Assembly (NCBI RefSeq): GCF_014696825.1
Contig: NZ_JACJQU010000007.1
Span: forward strand, 186,001-250,000
Direction of reading: 5' to 3'
Origin: Anabaena sphaerica FACHB-251
GTDB taxonomy: Bacteria > Cyanobacteriota > Cyanobacteriia > Cyanobacteriales > Nostocaceae
DNA: 64,000 nt
Shown: piece by piece, positions 18,491 through 27,640 of the stretch
How the letters are laid out: the number at the start of each line of letters is the position of its first letter
Numbering within the stretch: the first letter of the stretch is position 1
Made by a program: the position numbers and the translations under genes
Notes under the pieces: generated by a model
What the model was told of the DNA's origin: nothing
What the model saw: the letters and a program-made list of their open reading frames with translations, nothing else
The model's database searches: none

Positions 18491-18725
18491 CTCATAGGTC
18501 AAAAAAAAGCCAATTTGGCTACATATCGGTGATTTTGTCTGGTAGAGTATTCAAGTAATTGACCTGTGGGCTTTTAGGTTGCAAGTTTGAGACCTTAGCA
18601 AACTTTGCCACAGTTTTATCAGTGGAGCTATGACCTACTCTAACTGATAATAGTGTTGGTATTGCCCTCAACTGTGCCTAAAAATCTTTAGACCTCATAA
18701 GTAATAACTTCTTATGGGGTCTTTC
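18491..18725 (+). ncRNA. Candidate structured RNA between hglT and the pix operon
   Basis: The 240 bases after the GT4 stop can fold into successive helices: AGGTCAA (18496-18502) with TTGACCT (18559-18565), GCAAGTTTG (18581-18589) with CAAACTTTGC (18599-18608), and CACAGTTTTATCAGT (18609-18623) with ACTGATAA (18643-18650) and AACTGTG (18670-18676). An 11-bp terminator stem follows. I recognise no known family (not tmRNA, RNase P, SRP or Yfr1 by motif). It could be a stand-alone small RNA or a structured 3' untranslated region. Confidence 0.35.
18691..18724 (+). terminator. Rho-independent terminator-like hairpin
   Basis: GACCTCATAAG pairs with CTTATGGGGTC across a TAATAACTT loop (11 bp including one G-T pair), followed by TTT. 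It would end the hgd-hglT transcript or the candidate RNA just upstream. Confidence 0.6.
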
Positions 18726-18954
18726 ATTATCTAAGAGTCTGGAAATAAAAAAAATTCCAGACAAAATTAAAGTAATTTTGTCTGATGTTTTAATCATTTA
18801 ACTTAAGCAATATATCAAGTTGAGATTTTTAGCAACTACTTAAAATACTAAATAAATATATTTGAGGTTTGAAAAACTGTGATTGCTCAGACATAATTCC
18901 TGGAGTTAGGTCTTAAGCGTTACATTCAAAAACTTGATTTTTTATATTTAGTCA

Positions 18955-19049
18955 GCAAAAATATAAATAAGTCTAACATCTTGTAGGCTCTCTTGGTGAC
19001 AACTTAACCTTATCCAATGTCCACAGTCCGCACCTGCGGACTTTTTTTT
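18955..19049 (+). ncRNA. Candidate small RNA ending at a strong terminator
   Basis: A TATAAATAAG element near 18960 could serve as a -10 box for a transcript of about 75-80 bases that ends at the strong terminator at 19025-19049. No frame is open across it, and the nearest plus-strand gene ends more than 500 bases upstream, so a terminator here suggests a local transcript. No -35 box at normal spacing was found, so the promoter is weakly supported. Confidence 0.3.
19025..19049 (+). terminator. Strong rho-independent terminator
   Basis: AGTCCGCA-CC-TGCGGACT forms a perfect 8-bp GC-rich stem followed at once by eight T. It is about 570 bases from the previous gene and 750 bases before pixG. 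Confidence 0.85.
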
Positions 19050-19800
19050 AGAGCAACGAGGAGTCCAAGTAATACTGTTAATACTGTTCAGTTAAGATAT
19101 TCAACTGATCATCTAGCTTGGGGAAAAGTTAAAGGGTAAATGTTTTTCTTACCCCTTGCAAAGTTAAATACACATCATTAATATTTCTAATCAAAATTAG
19201 ATTATTAATAATATTTATTAATTAATTAAACAAAAACAGCTAATTTTCAGTCATCTTCAAAATTTTTGGACTGAATATTTGAGTCTTTCAGCAGTTTTGT
19301 GATATTTTACAGCGATTATGATAATTATCTTATGTATTTTTTGGTTAACTTTGTTAAAAAAAATTCAATATTTTTCAAAATATACATAATATCTATATTA
19401 TACTAACTATTACAAAAATACCAAAAACACTGAGTTTGCTCAACGTAAATTCAGTAAATTTGCGGATAACTTACAAGGAAATAATGCGTAAAATAGAATC
19501 TAGGTGTAGTTTACGTTTAAATACCTAAATCCTAAATATTGCCGTTTAGCCAATCCCACTGTCATTAAAAATATCAACAGGGTGTAAAGTATTAAATAAA
19601 TCATCTGCTCAATTATCTTTAGAATCACTTTTAATCAAGACTAAACAAGTGCTGTATAACAATAGTATAGGAAAACAAAGGGTGCTATTCATACCGTTGA
19701 GACTACATATGTTTCTGTCAATTTTCAGGGGATTACTGACTCCTGTGTGGATAATATTAGATTCTCTAGAGGCTGACTTATTGATTACAAGGAACAAAGT
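19050..19800. other. AT-rich region upstream of pixG
   Basis: No gene is supported here. It is very AT-rich, with runs of TAATAATATTTATTAATTAATT type. It probably carries the pix operon promoter and a long leader. A minus-strand frame at 19609-19797 has no recognisable features. Confidence 0.5.
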
Positions 19801-21009
19801 ATGACCAACTCAGAACTCATAGAATCTCATAACTTACTGAATGAGTTTAAAACCTGTACTCAGTTTCAATACAATGGAAAATTAAATATTAAAAGTTCCA
19901 AAGGCCGTCAATGGGCTTTTTACTATCGCCTCGGACGGATAGTTTGGGCTACAGGTGGAACTCATCCCTTCCGACGCTGGCGTAGACAAATGGCTCAATA
20001 TTGCCCCGATATCGACCTAGAGAAGATTCGCTGTCGAAGTGAGGATTTTGCCATCGATTACTGGGATTATAATATCTTGGATATCTTATACAAAAGACAG
20101 AAAATCCAACGAGAACAAATTCAAGCTATTGTCGAAAACACAATTGCAGAACTATTTTTTGATTTAGCGCAGGAAGTTGATTTTGCTTCTGTAAGTTGTA
20201 ATCTAAGTCAGGAAGTGATATTAGATATGCCCATGAGCTTCACAAGTGCAGATATGTCAATCAAACATATGCAAGACTCATGGGCGATTTGGTCACAAGT
20301 CGGTTTGGCGAATGTTTCTCCTAACTCATCACCAGTCCTACGGAGACCAGAACAACTCCAACAAATGGTTAGTGCATCTGTATACAAAAACTTTGTCAAT
20401 TTAATTAATGGCAAATACACTCTGCGAGAACTCGCTGTAAAAATGAAACAGGATGTGATGCCTGTTTCTCGTTCCTTACTTCCCTATATCCTCAAAGGAA
20501 TCATTGAGTTAGTAGAATTACCTGACTTACCTCTACAAGTTACTGATGGAGACAATTCCAACTCCAGACAAACCAGAAATCGGATTCATCGCATTGCACC
20601 ACTGATAGCTTGTGTTGATGATAGTCCTCTGGTGTGTAAAACGCTAGAGGATATTATTACCTCTAATGGACTGAGATTTACCAAAGTTCAAGATGCTATA
20701 CAAGCTTTACCTGTTCTGATTCAAGACAAACCAGATTTAATTTTCTTGGATTTGATTATGCCTGTAGCCAGTGGTTATGAAATTTGCACTCAATTACGGC
20801 GCATTCCTGCTTTTGCTAATACACCAGTAATTATCTTAACTGGCAATGATGGTCTTTTGGATCGAGTGCGCGCCAAGGTAGTGGGTTCGACAGATTTTAT
20901 CTCTAAACCAATAGTGGCTGATCGAGTCATGGGTGTAATACGTAAATATTTACCTGTACAGGCTAACTCAACTGTTAGAAATACGGCTAATTTAGAAGTT
21001 CCTAATTAG
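19801..21009 (+). CDS. pixG: PixG/PatA-like response regulator (PATAN + receiver)
   Basis: 402 residues. An N-terminal PATAN (DUF4388-type) domain with FQYNGKLNIKSSKGRQWAFY and YRLGRIVWATGGTHPFRRWR covers about residues 1-130. A helical middle follows, then a C-terminal CheY-like receiver from about 275 with acidic pocket ACVDDS, phospho-acceptor Asp in FLDLIMP (about 322), Thr in ILTGND and Lys in FISKP. First gene of a pixGHIJL-type phototaxis operon (ptxA position in Nostoc punctiforme). PATAN regulators act in phototaxis and pilus control through the motor ATPases. Start at ATG 19801 with AAGGAA eight bases upstream. Two PATAN paralogues lie at 48469 and 49746. Confidence 0.85.
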   Translation: MTNSELIESHNLLNEFKTCTQFQYNGKLNIKSSKGRQWAFYYRLGRIVWATGGTHPFRRWRRQMAQYCPDIDLEKIRCRSEDFAIDYWDYNILDILYKRQKIQREQIQAIVENTIAELFFDLAQEVDFASVSCNLSQEVILDMPMSFTSADMSIKHMQDSWAIWSQVGLANVSPNSSPVLRRPEQLQQMVSASVYKNFVNLINGKYTLRELAVKMKQDVMPVSRSLLPYILKGIIELVELPDLPLQVTDGDNSNSRQTRNRIHRIAPLIACVDDSPLVCKTLEDIITSNGLRFTKVQDAIQALPVLIQDKPDLIFLDLIMPVASGYEICTQLRRIPAFANTPVIILTGNDGLLDRVRAKVVGSTDFISKPIVADRVMGVIRKYLPVQANSTVRNTANLEVPN

Positions 21010-21301
21010 AGTGATGTTTACTTTGCACCGAGATATAATAGTTGATAAAATATACCTCTGATCGCAAAACAATTACAGCCAAATTGTTTTTTTCCTCAGT
21101 TGGCCTCATTCAGGATTTTTTAATTCACTTAAATCATGAACTTACATGATGTAAATTTATGTTGGTAAGTTTACTGATGGAAATATCTATACAATGATTC
21201 AAGATATAATGGCAACACAGACTAGTGTTATATTCATCTGTCTGAGTGTATACCTAAGTCTTTACTTCCAGGCTGAAAAAATAATTTAATAGGTAGTTCC
21301 C

Positions 21302-21667
21302 ATGAGTACTGTTTTAGTAGTTGAAGATGGTTTGACTGATATGGAAATTATCAGCCGTTACTTGCGACAGGCAGGCTATTCTGTGATTTCTGCCACCAGC
21401 AGTGAAGAGGCACAACAAAAAATAGATGCGAATAAACCTGATGTTATATTGCTAGATGTAATTTTACCGGGTAAAAGCGGTTTTGAAATTTGTCGAGAAC
21501 TACAAAATAACCCTAATACTAGCCAAATACCTGTGGTTTTCTGCTCTACTAAAAATAGTGAAGTAGATAAGATTTGGGGTAATATGTTGGGCGCTAAAGC
21601 TTACCTATCAAAACCAGTAGATAAGGAAGAATTAGAAAAGACTTTGAAAACATTGATCAACAAGTAA
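21302..21667 (+). CDS. pixH: CheY-like response regulator PixH
   Basis: 121 residues, a single receiver domain: acidic pair in VVEDGLTD, phospho-acceptor Asp in ILLDVILPGKSG (about residue 52), Thr/Ser in VFCSTKNS and Lys in AYLSKPVD. No output domain, so it works as a CheY in type IV pilus phototaxis signalling. The stop codon is unusual: its TA is the target duplication of a MITE (21667-21779) and its last A is the first base of the element. Joining the flanks gives AAG-TAG, so the insertion changed TAG to TAA and left the protein intact. Confidence 0.88.
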   Translation: MSTVLVVEDGLTDMEIISRYLRQAGYSVISATSSEEAQQKIDANKPDVILLDVILPGKSGFEICRELQNNPNTSQIPVVFCSTKNSEVDKIWGNMLGAKAYLSKPVDKEELEKTLKTLINK

Positions 21668-21779
21668 GTAGGTCGGTGTTAAAAATTGTCGTTATGACAA
21701 GGCAGGAGGCAGGAGGGAAGAGGTTTTTAGACAACGTTACTTTTTGTTACATACTTCTGTATTTTCGCGCCTTTCTACT
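21667..21779. mobile_element. MITE type B (TA target, AGTAGGTCGG ends), copy 1
   Basis: A 113-bp element with ends AGTAGGTCGG and CGCCTTTCTACT as imperfect inverted repeats, flanked by TA at 21665-21666 and 21780-21781. The interior shares GTTAAAAATTGTCGTTATGA and TTTTTGTTACATACTTC with the copy at 46078-46203, while the middle carries GGCAGGAGG tandem repeats. It encodes nothing. The TA duplication suggests mobilisation by an IS630/Tc1-mariner-type transposase. Confidence 0.8.
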
Positions 21780-21878
21780 TAGAAAATATTTCATTAAATC
21801 AAAAAAACAATAGTCACTATTTAAAATTGAGTTTTAATCATTAAATAGTGGCTAAAAAATTATCTAATAAAAAGGAAA

Positions 21879-22358
21879 TTGACTTTGGAAACCAAACAGA
21901 AATTTTTAAGTTTTAATTTGGGAGAGAGAGATCAAGCAGTAATTTCGTTACAGCATATCACCGAGGTATTACGTATATCCTTAAGTGAAATTTGCGTAGT
22001 TCCACAGATGCCAAACTGCGTATTAGGTATTTATAGTTGGCGTGGCGAAATGCTGTGGTTGGTTGATTTAGAAGAAATGTTAGGTTATCCACCTCTTTTG
22101 CAAGGTTCAAATTTACTCACAAAAATGATGGCAATTGTGCTAGAAAACGAGGGTAAATATTTGGGGCTGATGGTGCGCCAATTGACCGATATTGAGTGGT
22201 TGGATACGCAGCAAATGAAGATTCCCTCTCCTGACCTATTTTATCCAGCAATGTCACCTTTTCTGCACGGATACATTACTAACGGTTCAGAGCAGATGAT
22301 TTTCAATTTAGACGCTCTGGCAATTCTCCAATCACCAATGTGGGGTAGTCATAACTAA
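21879..22358 (+). CDS. pixI: CheW-like adaptor PixI
   Basis: 159 residues with one CheW domain: LSFNLGERDQAVISLQHITE near the start, VPQMPNCVLGIYSWRGEMLW (about 41-60) typical of CheW, and a C-terminal GYITNGSEQMIFNLDALAIL. It couples the photoreceptor-MCP to the CheA kinase. Start is a TTG at 21879 right behind AAAGGAAA. A second TTG two codons later is equally spaced for that site. It is separated from pixH by the MITE. Confidence 0.85.
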   Translation: MTLETKQKFLSFNLGERDQAVISLQHITEVLRISLSEICVVPQMPNCVLGIYSWRGEMLWLVDLEEMLGYPPLLQGSNLLTKMMAIVLENEGKYLGLMVRQLTDIEWLDTQQMKIPSPDLFYPAMSPFLHGYITNGSEQMIFNLDALAILQSPMWGSHN

Positions 22359-22476
22359 CAAATTTTCTGGTAACAACTAAAAAAAATAGGTAATTTGCAT
22401 CTTACCTACCATTGAATATTTTATGGATCACAACTGGAAATTGCTAGTAACTAAAAAATAAATTGAGGGGAAGCAA

Positions 22477-25400
22477 ATGACAACTTTATATCAAAGTAAT
22501 GAAGACCGAGGAAATATCTTTGCTGAAGTGGAAAAATCAGACAAAGAAAATGGCAGCACCTTAGAAAAATTTGCCCGCAATGATGTATCTACATCTAAGG
22601 CTATTTCTCAGGAATTTAAAGTCTGGCGGCAACGCTTTCAATACATAACAACGCAGATGGGTCAAGCCCCGGATCTGGATTCTTTACTAAAGATAACTGT
22701 AGCGCAAGTTAGGGATAAAATTGGTGGCGATCGCGCATTAATTTATCAATTTACTAACTCTGAAGCTGGTACAGTTTTAGCAGAATCAAGAACTACAGGT
22801 TGGACACCATCTTTAGGTGAGAATCTGCCCGCTATTTTGTTTGGATTATATACCAATCAAGATTATATTGAAGCCGTAGCAATTGACGATATTAATCAGA
22901 TTCAAGTAACTCCCTATCAGAAACAACTACTGGATAAATTTCAAGTTACAGCTAGTTTAAGCCTGCCGATTCTGATAGATAGTAAAGTATGGGGTTTATT
23001 AGTAATCCATAGTTGTGGTTCAGAACGTCAATGGCAAGAGGCAGAAATTACTCTACTCTCGCAAATAACTACAGAAATTACCTACAGATTGCAGAGTTTT
23101 AAATTACAAAAAGAACTGCAACAGTCAGCATTGGCCAAGCAATCAGTAGCTAAAGTCATCAGCAAAATTTTACAACAGCCAGATGTAGATAAAATCTTTC
23201 AAACTACGACTCAAGAAGTCCGTCAATTACTCAAATGCGATCGCGTTGGTGTTTATCGTTTCAACCCTGATTGGAGTGGGATATTTGTTTCCGAATCAGT
23301 GGGTAACAATTGGACGAAAATCGTCACCCCTGACTATAAAATGGTTTGGGAAGATACCCACCTACAAGAAACCAAAGGTGGAAGATATGCCAAAGGGGAA
23401 ACCTTTGTAGTTAATGACATTTATAAAACAGGTCATGCTCAATGTCACATTGAGATATTAGAGCAGTTTGACACCAAAGCTTATATCATTGCTCCCATCT
23501 TCTCAGGTGAAAAATTGTGGGGTTTACTAGCAGCTTATCAAAATACCGGGGCGCGGGAATGGCAAGACTGGGAAGTGAGCTTTTTAACACAGATAGGCTT
23601 GCAATTTGGTGTGGCTATTTCCCAGGGAGAATATTTGGAACAAGTGCAGAAACAAAGTGAGCAACTAGCCCAGATTAATAAACAAGAAAAATTTCTAGGC
23701 AAGATTGTTAACCGCATTCGACAAGCTTCCAACTTAGACGGCATCTTCAAAACTACAGTACAAGAAGTTCGTCAAGCATTAAAGTGCGATCGCGTCGGTG
23801 TTTATCAATTCCAACCAGACTGGAGTGGTCAATTTATCGCTGAGTCAGTGAGTAGTGGCTGGATAAAAATAGTTACGCCTGACTTTAAAATGGTCTGGGA
23901 AGATACCCACCTGCAAGAAACTCAAGGTGGTAGATATGCCGCAGGGGAAAGTTTTGCAGTCGATGACATTTATCAAGTTGGTCATGCTCAATGCCACATT
24001 GAGATATTAGAGCAAATTGAAGCCAAAGCTTACATGGTTGCTCCCATCTTCTTCGGGGAAAAACTCTGGGGTTTGTTGGCAACTTATCAGAACTCTAGCA
24101 CCCGCCAATGGCAACCTTGGGAACTCAGCTTTTTACAACAAATCGGCTTACAATTTAGCCTCGCTAAAACACAGATCGATTATGTAGAACAAGTAGAATC
24201 TAAATCTCAAGAACTAATTCAGATTGCTGAACAAGAGAAAACCCTCAACAAAATTGTCAGCCGCATTCGTCAATCCAGAGAAGTAGACGAGATATTCACA
24301 ACTACTACCCACGAAGTTCGGCAGGCATTAAAATGCGATCGCGTCGGTGTTTATCAATTTAAACCTGATTGGGGTGGTGAATTTGTAGCTGAATCAGTCG
24401 GTACTGGTTGGACAAAATTAGTCGGTCCAAATATCAAAACCGTCTTAGATGATACCTACTTACAAGATACGAAAGGTGGCAGATATGCCAAAGGCGAAAC
24501 CTTTGTTGTTAATGACACCTATAAAATAGGTCTAGCCCCTTGCCACATTGCAATTTTGGAGCAGTTTGAAGCCAAGTCTTATGTAATTGTGCCGATATTT
24601 TTTGGCGAAAAACTCTGGGGCTTGTTGGCAGCTTATCAAAATACTGGATCTCGTGAATGGAAAGAGTCAGAAGTCAACTTTTTAAAACAGATTGGCTTGC
24701 AATTTAGTCTGGCTAAATCACAGTTAGATTATATAGAACAAGTACAATTGCAATCTCAAGAAATCACTCAGATTGCTGAACAAGAGAAAACCGTCAACAA
24801 AATAGTCAACCGCATCCGCCAATCCTTCGATTTAGAAGACATCTTCAAAGCAGCTACTCAAGAAGTTCGCCAAGCTCTAAAATGCGATCGCGTCGGTGTT
24901 TATCAATTTAAACCTGATTGGAGTGGACAATTTTTAGCAGAATCAGTAGGTAGTGGCTGGATGAAAGTTGCCACAGCCGACTTTAAAATGGTTTGGGAAG
25001 ATAGCCACTTGCAAGAAACCCAAGGCGGTAGATATGCCAAAGGCGAATCCTTGGCAGTCAATGACATCTATCAAGTCGGTCACTCTCAATGTCACATAGA
25101 GATTTTAGAGCAGATTGAAGCCAAAGCTTACATAATAGTTCCCATCTTTTATGGAGAAAAATTGTGGGGATTACTTGCAGCTTATCAAAACAGTGGAACT
25201 CGTGAATGGCAACCCAGAGAAATCAACTTTTTAGAGCAGATTGGCTTGCAATTTAGTTTAGCGAAATCTCAGATTGATTATATAGACCAAGTAAAATCGC
25301 AATCTCTGGAAATCAGTCAGATTGCTGAACAAGAGAAAACAGTCAACAAAATAGTCAACCGTATCCGCCAATCGTTCGATTTAGAAGACATCTTCAAAGC

Positions 25401-27438
25401 AGCTACTCAGGAAGTCCGTCAGGCATTGCGGTGCGATCGCGTTGGTATTTATCAATTTCATCCTAATTGGAGTGGACAATTTATAGCTGAATCAGTATCA
25501 AGTGGCTGGATAAAAGTTGCTACCCCGGACTTTAAAATGGTGTGGGAAGATAGCCACTTGCAAGAAACTCAAGGCGGTAGATATGCCAAAGGTGAAAACT
25601 TCGTTGTTAACGACATTTATAAAGTTGGGCATTCTCAATGTCATGTTGAGATTTTAGAGCAAATTGAAGCCAAAGCTTACATGATAGTTCCCATCTTTTA
25701 TGGAGAAAAATTGTGGGGATTACTCGCAGCTTATCAAAACAGTGGAACTCGTGAATGGCTAACCAGAGAAGTCAACTTCTTAGAACAAATTGGTTTGCAA
25801 ATTAGTCTTGCAAAATCTCAGATTGATTATATAGAACAAGTAAAGTCTAAATCTGAAAAACTAGCTCAGATAGCTGAACAAGAAAAAGCCATCACCAAGA
25901 TAGTCAACCGCATCCGCCAATCTTTAGAAGTAGAAGAAATCTTCAAAACTACCACTCAAGAAGTCAGACAACTACTAAAATGCGATCGCTCCGTCGTTTA
26001 TCAATTTACATCCGATTGGGGAGGCGAATTTGTAGCCGAATCAGTATCTAGTGGTTGGGTGAAACTAGTCGGTCCTGGTATTAGAACCACCTTAAATGAC
26101 CCTTGTCTACAAGACAATGAAGGTGGGCGCTATAAAAAAGGTGACACCTTAGTAGTCAACGACATTTATAAAGCTACCCTTGATCCCTGCTACATAGAAA
26201 TCATTGAAAAATATGAAGCTAGAGGATACATCATTACTCCCATCTTATTTGGAGATAAACTCTGGGGTTTACTGGCAGCTTATCAAAACTCCGCACCTCG
26301 TCATTGGGAAGAATCAGAAATTAACTTGTTGTCACGTATCGGCGACCAATTAGGACTAGCCTTACAACAAACAGAATACTTAAAACAGCTACAAACTCAA
26401 TCTTCCAAACTCTCAGAAGCAGCCCAAAGGGAAAAAGCCGCCAAAGAATTACTCCAACAACGGTCTATTCAACTGCTTAGAGCTATTAGTCCAGCACTCA
26501 GCGGTGATTTAACAGTTCGCGCCCCCATTACAGAAGATGAGTTAGGTACAATTGCCGATGCTTACAATGGCACACTGCAAGCACTACAACAAATCGTCAT
26601 TCAGGTACAAACCGCTTCCCAAGAAGTTGCCCAAACCTCTATCCACAGTAATTCTTCACTAGTAGGATTGACTGATTTAGCAAAAGAACAGTCCGACGAA
26701 ATCACCCAAGCCTTACGCGATATTCAACAGATGGTAGATTCTACCCAAGCGGTAGTAACCAGCGCCCAACTAGTACAAATAGCTGTACAACAGGCCAACA
26801 AAACTGTAGATTCTGGTGATACAGCCATGAACCAAACAGTAAATGCTATTCAGGCCATTCGTGAAACCGTCGCCCAAACTAGCAAAAAGATTAAACGCCT
26901 GAGTGAATCATCACAAAAAATCTCCAAAGTAGTAAATTTGATCAGCAACTTTGCCTCACAAACCAACGTACTGGCTTTAAATGCTGCTATCGAAGCTACT
27001 CGTGCCGGTGAATATGGTAAAGGCTTTGCAGTGGTAGCGGATGAAGTTCGTTCTTTGTCTCGTCAGTCCGCAGCAGCAACCATCGAAATTGAAAAATTAG
27101 TCCAAGAAATTCAAACTGAGACTGGGGAAGTTGCTGTAGCAATGGAAACGGGTATCCAGCAAGTAGTAGAAGGGACAAATTTAGTTAGTGAAACTCGCCA
27201 AAACTTGAACGCCATTGTTTCCGCCACTGCGGAAATTAGTCAACTCATTGAGCGCATTACTGAAGCCACTCAAAAACAAATGGATCAATCGGTAACAGTA
27301 ACAGCATCAATGAATGATGTGGCTGCAATTGCCAATAAGACCTTTGGTGAATCTCAAGAAATTGCTACCGTGTTCCAAAACTTATCAGGAATGGCTCAAG
27401 CTTTATTAACAACGGCTGGTAAGTTCAAAGTCAAGTAA
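22477..27438 (+). CDS. pixJ: PixJ/PtxD-like phototaxis receptor with seven GAF domains and MCP output
   Basis: 1653 residues: seven GAF domains spaced about 183 residues apart (from about residue 50 to 1300), a HAMP-like segment (about 1315-1375) and an MCP signalling domain (about 1390-1650) with tip NVLALNAAIEATRAGE. GAF2-GAF6 keep the bilin-binding Cys-His (for example HAQCHIEILEQ), with cysteines near 324, 504, 688, 871 and 1054, so they look like cyanobacteriochromes. GAF7 has DPCY there plus an upstream DPCL, a possible second cysteine. GAF1 lacks the Cys. No transmembrane helix is seen, so the receptor is probably soluble and held in an array. It would sense light direction or colour for pilus-driven hormogonium phototaxis. 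The start has a strong GAGGGGA site. Confidence 0.92.
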   Translation: MTTLYQSNEDRGNIFAEVEKSDKENGSTLEKFARNDVSTSKAISQEFKVWRQRFQYITTQMGQAPDLDSLLKITVAQVRDKIGGDRALIYQFTNSEAGTVLAESRTTGWTPSLGENLPAILFGLYTNQDYIEAVAIDDINQIQVTPYQKQLLDKFQVTASLSLPILIDSKVWGLLVIHSCGSERQWQEAEITLLSQITTEITYRLQSFKLQKELQQSALAKQSVAKVISKILQQPDVDKIFQTTTQEVRQLLKCDRVGVYRFNPDWSGIFVSESVGNNWTKIVTPDYKMVWEDTHLQETKGGRYAKGETFVVNDIYKTGHAQCHIEILEQFDTKAYIIAPIFSGEKLWGLLAAYQNTGAREWQDWEVSFLTQIGLQFGVAISQGEYLEQVQKQSEQLAQINKQEKFLGKIVNRIRQASNLDGIFKTTVQEVRQALKCDRVGVYQFQPDWSGQFIAESVSSGWIKIVTPDFKMVWEDTHLQETQGGRYAAGESFAVDDIYQVGHAQCHIEILEQIEAKAYMVAPIFFGEKLWGLLATYQNSSTRQWQPWELSFLQQIGLQFSLAKTQIDYVEQVESKSQELIQIAEQEKTLNKIVSRIRQSREVDEIFTTTTHEVRQALKCDRVGVYQFKPDWGGEFVAESVGTGWTKLVGPNIKTVLDDTYLQDTKGGRYAKGETFVVNDTYKIGLAPCHIAILEQFEAKSYVIVPIFFGEKLWGLLAAYQNTGSREWKESEVNFLKQIGLQFSLAKSQLDYIEQVQLQSQEITQIAEQEKTVNKIVNRIRQSFDLEDIFKAATQEVRQALKCDRVGVYQFKPDWSGQFLAESVGSGWMKVATADFKMVWEDSHLQETQGGRYAKGESLAVNDIYQVGHSQCHIEILEQIEAKAYIIVPIFYGEKLWGLLAAYQNSGTREWQPREINFLEQIGLQFSLAKSQIDYIDQVKSQSLEISQIAEQEKTVNKIVNRIRQSFDLEDIFKAATQEVRQALRCDRVGIYQFHPNWSGQFIAESVSSGWIKVATPDFKMVWEDSHLQETQGGRYAKGENFVVNDIYKVGHSQCHVEILEQIEAKAYMIVPIFYGEKLWGLLAAYQNSGTREWLTREVNFLEQIGLQISLAKSQIDYIEQVKSKSEKLAQIAEQEKAITKIVNRIRQSLEVEEIFKTTTQEVRQLLKCDRSVVYQFTSDWGGEFVAESVSSGWVKLVGPGIRTTLNDPCLQDNEGGRYKKGDTLVVNDIYKATLDPCYIEIIEKYEARGYIITPILFGDKLWGLLAAYQNSAPRHWEESEINLLSRIGDQLGLALQQTEYLKQLQTQSSKLSEAAQREKAAKELLQQRSIQLLRAISPALSGDLTVRAPITEDELGTIADAYNGTLQALQQIVIQVQTASQEVAQTSIHSNSSLVGLTDLAKEQSDEITQALRDIQQMVDSTQAVVTSAQLVQIAVQQANKTVDSGDTAMNQTVNAIQAIRETVAQTSKKIKRLSESSQKISKVVNLISNFASQTNVLALNAAIEATRAGEYGKGFAVVADEVRSLSRQSAAATIEIEKLVQEIQTETGEVAVAMETGIQQVVEGTNLVSETRQNLNAIVSATAEISQLIERITEATQKQMDQSVTVTASMNDVAAIANKTFGESQEIATVFQNLSGMAQALLTTAGKFKVK

Positions 27439-27606
27439 AAGATGGGGACTGGGGACTGGGGACTGGGGACTGGGGACTGGGAATTGGGAACAGGGAACAG
27501 GGAACAGGGAACAGGGAATAAAGAATAGGCAAAAGATAAATATTCTGCCTCCTGACTCCTGACTCCTGCCTCCTGCCTCCTGCCTCCTGCCTCCTGCCTC
27601 TTGCCT
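27436..27606. repeat. Composite short tandem repeats between pixJ and pixL
   Basis: Heptamer runs in series: GGGGACT units (27444-27480), GGAACAG units (27487-27520), then CTCCTGA/CTCCTGC units (27550-27605). They fill nearly the whole gap between two operon genes. Open frames through them are low-complexity artefacts. Confidence 0.9.
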
Positions 27607-27640
27607 CTTGCTATAATTCCTAAAATTAAAATCAAAACTT

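Noticed and set aside
18491-18725. 6S RNA, tmRNA, RNase P RNA or Yfr1
   Set aside because: The hallmark motifs (for example GAGGAAAGTCC for RNase P or ACTCCTCACAC for Yfr1) are absent and the layout of several separate stems does not look like 6S, so no family name was given.
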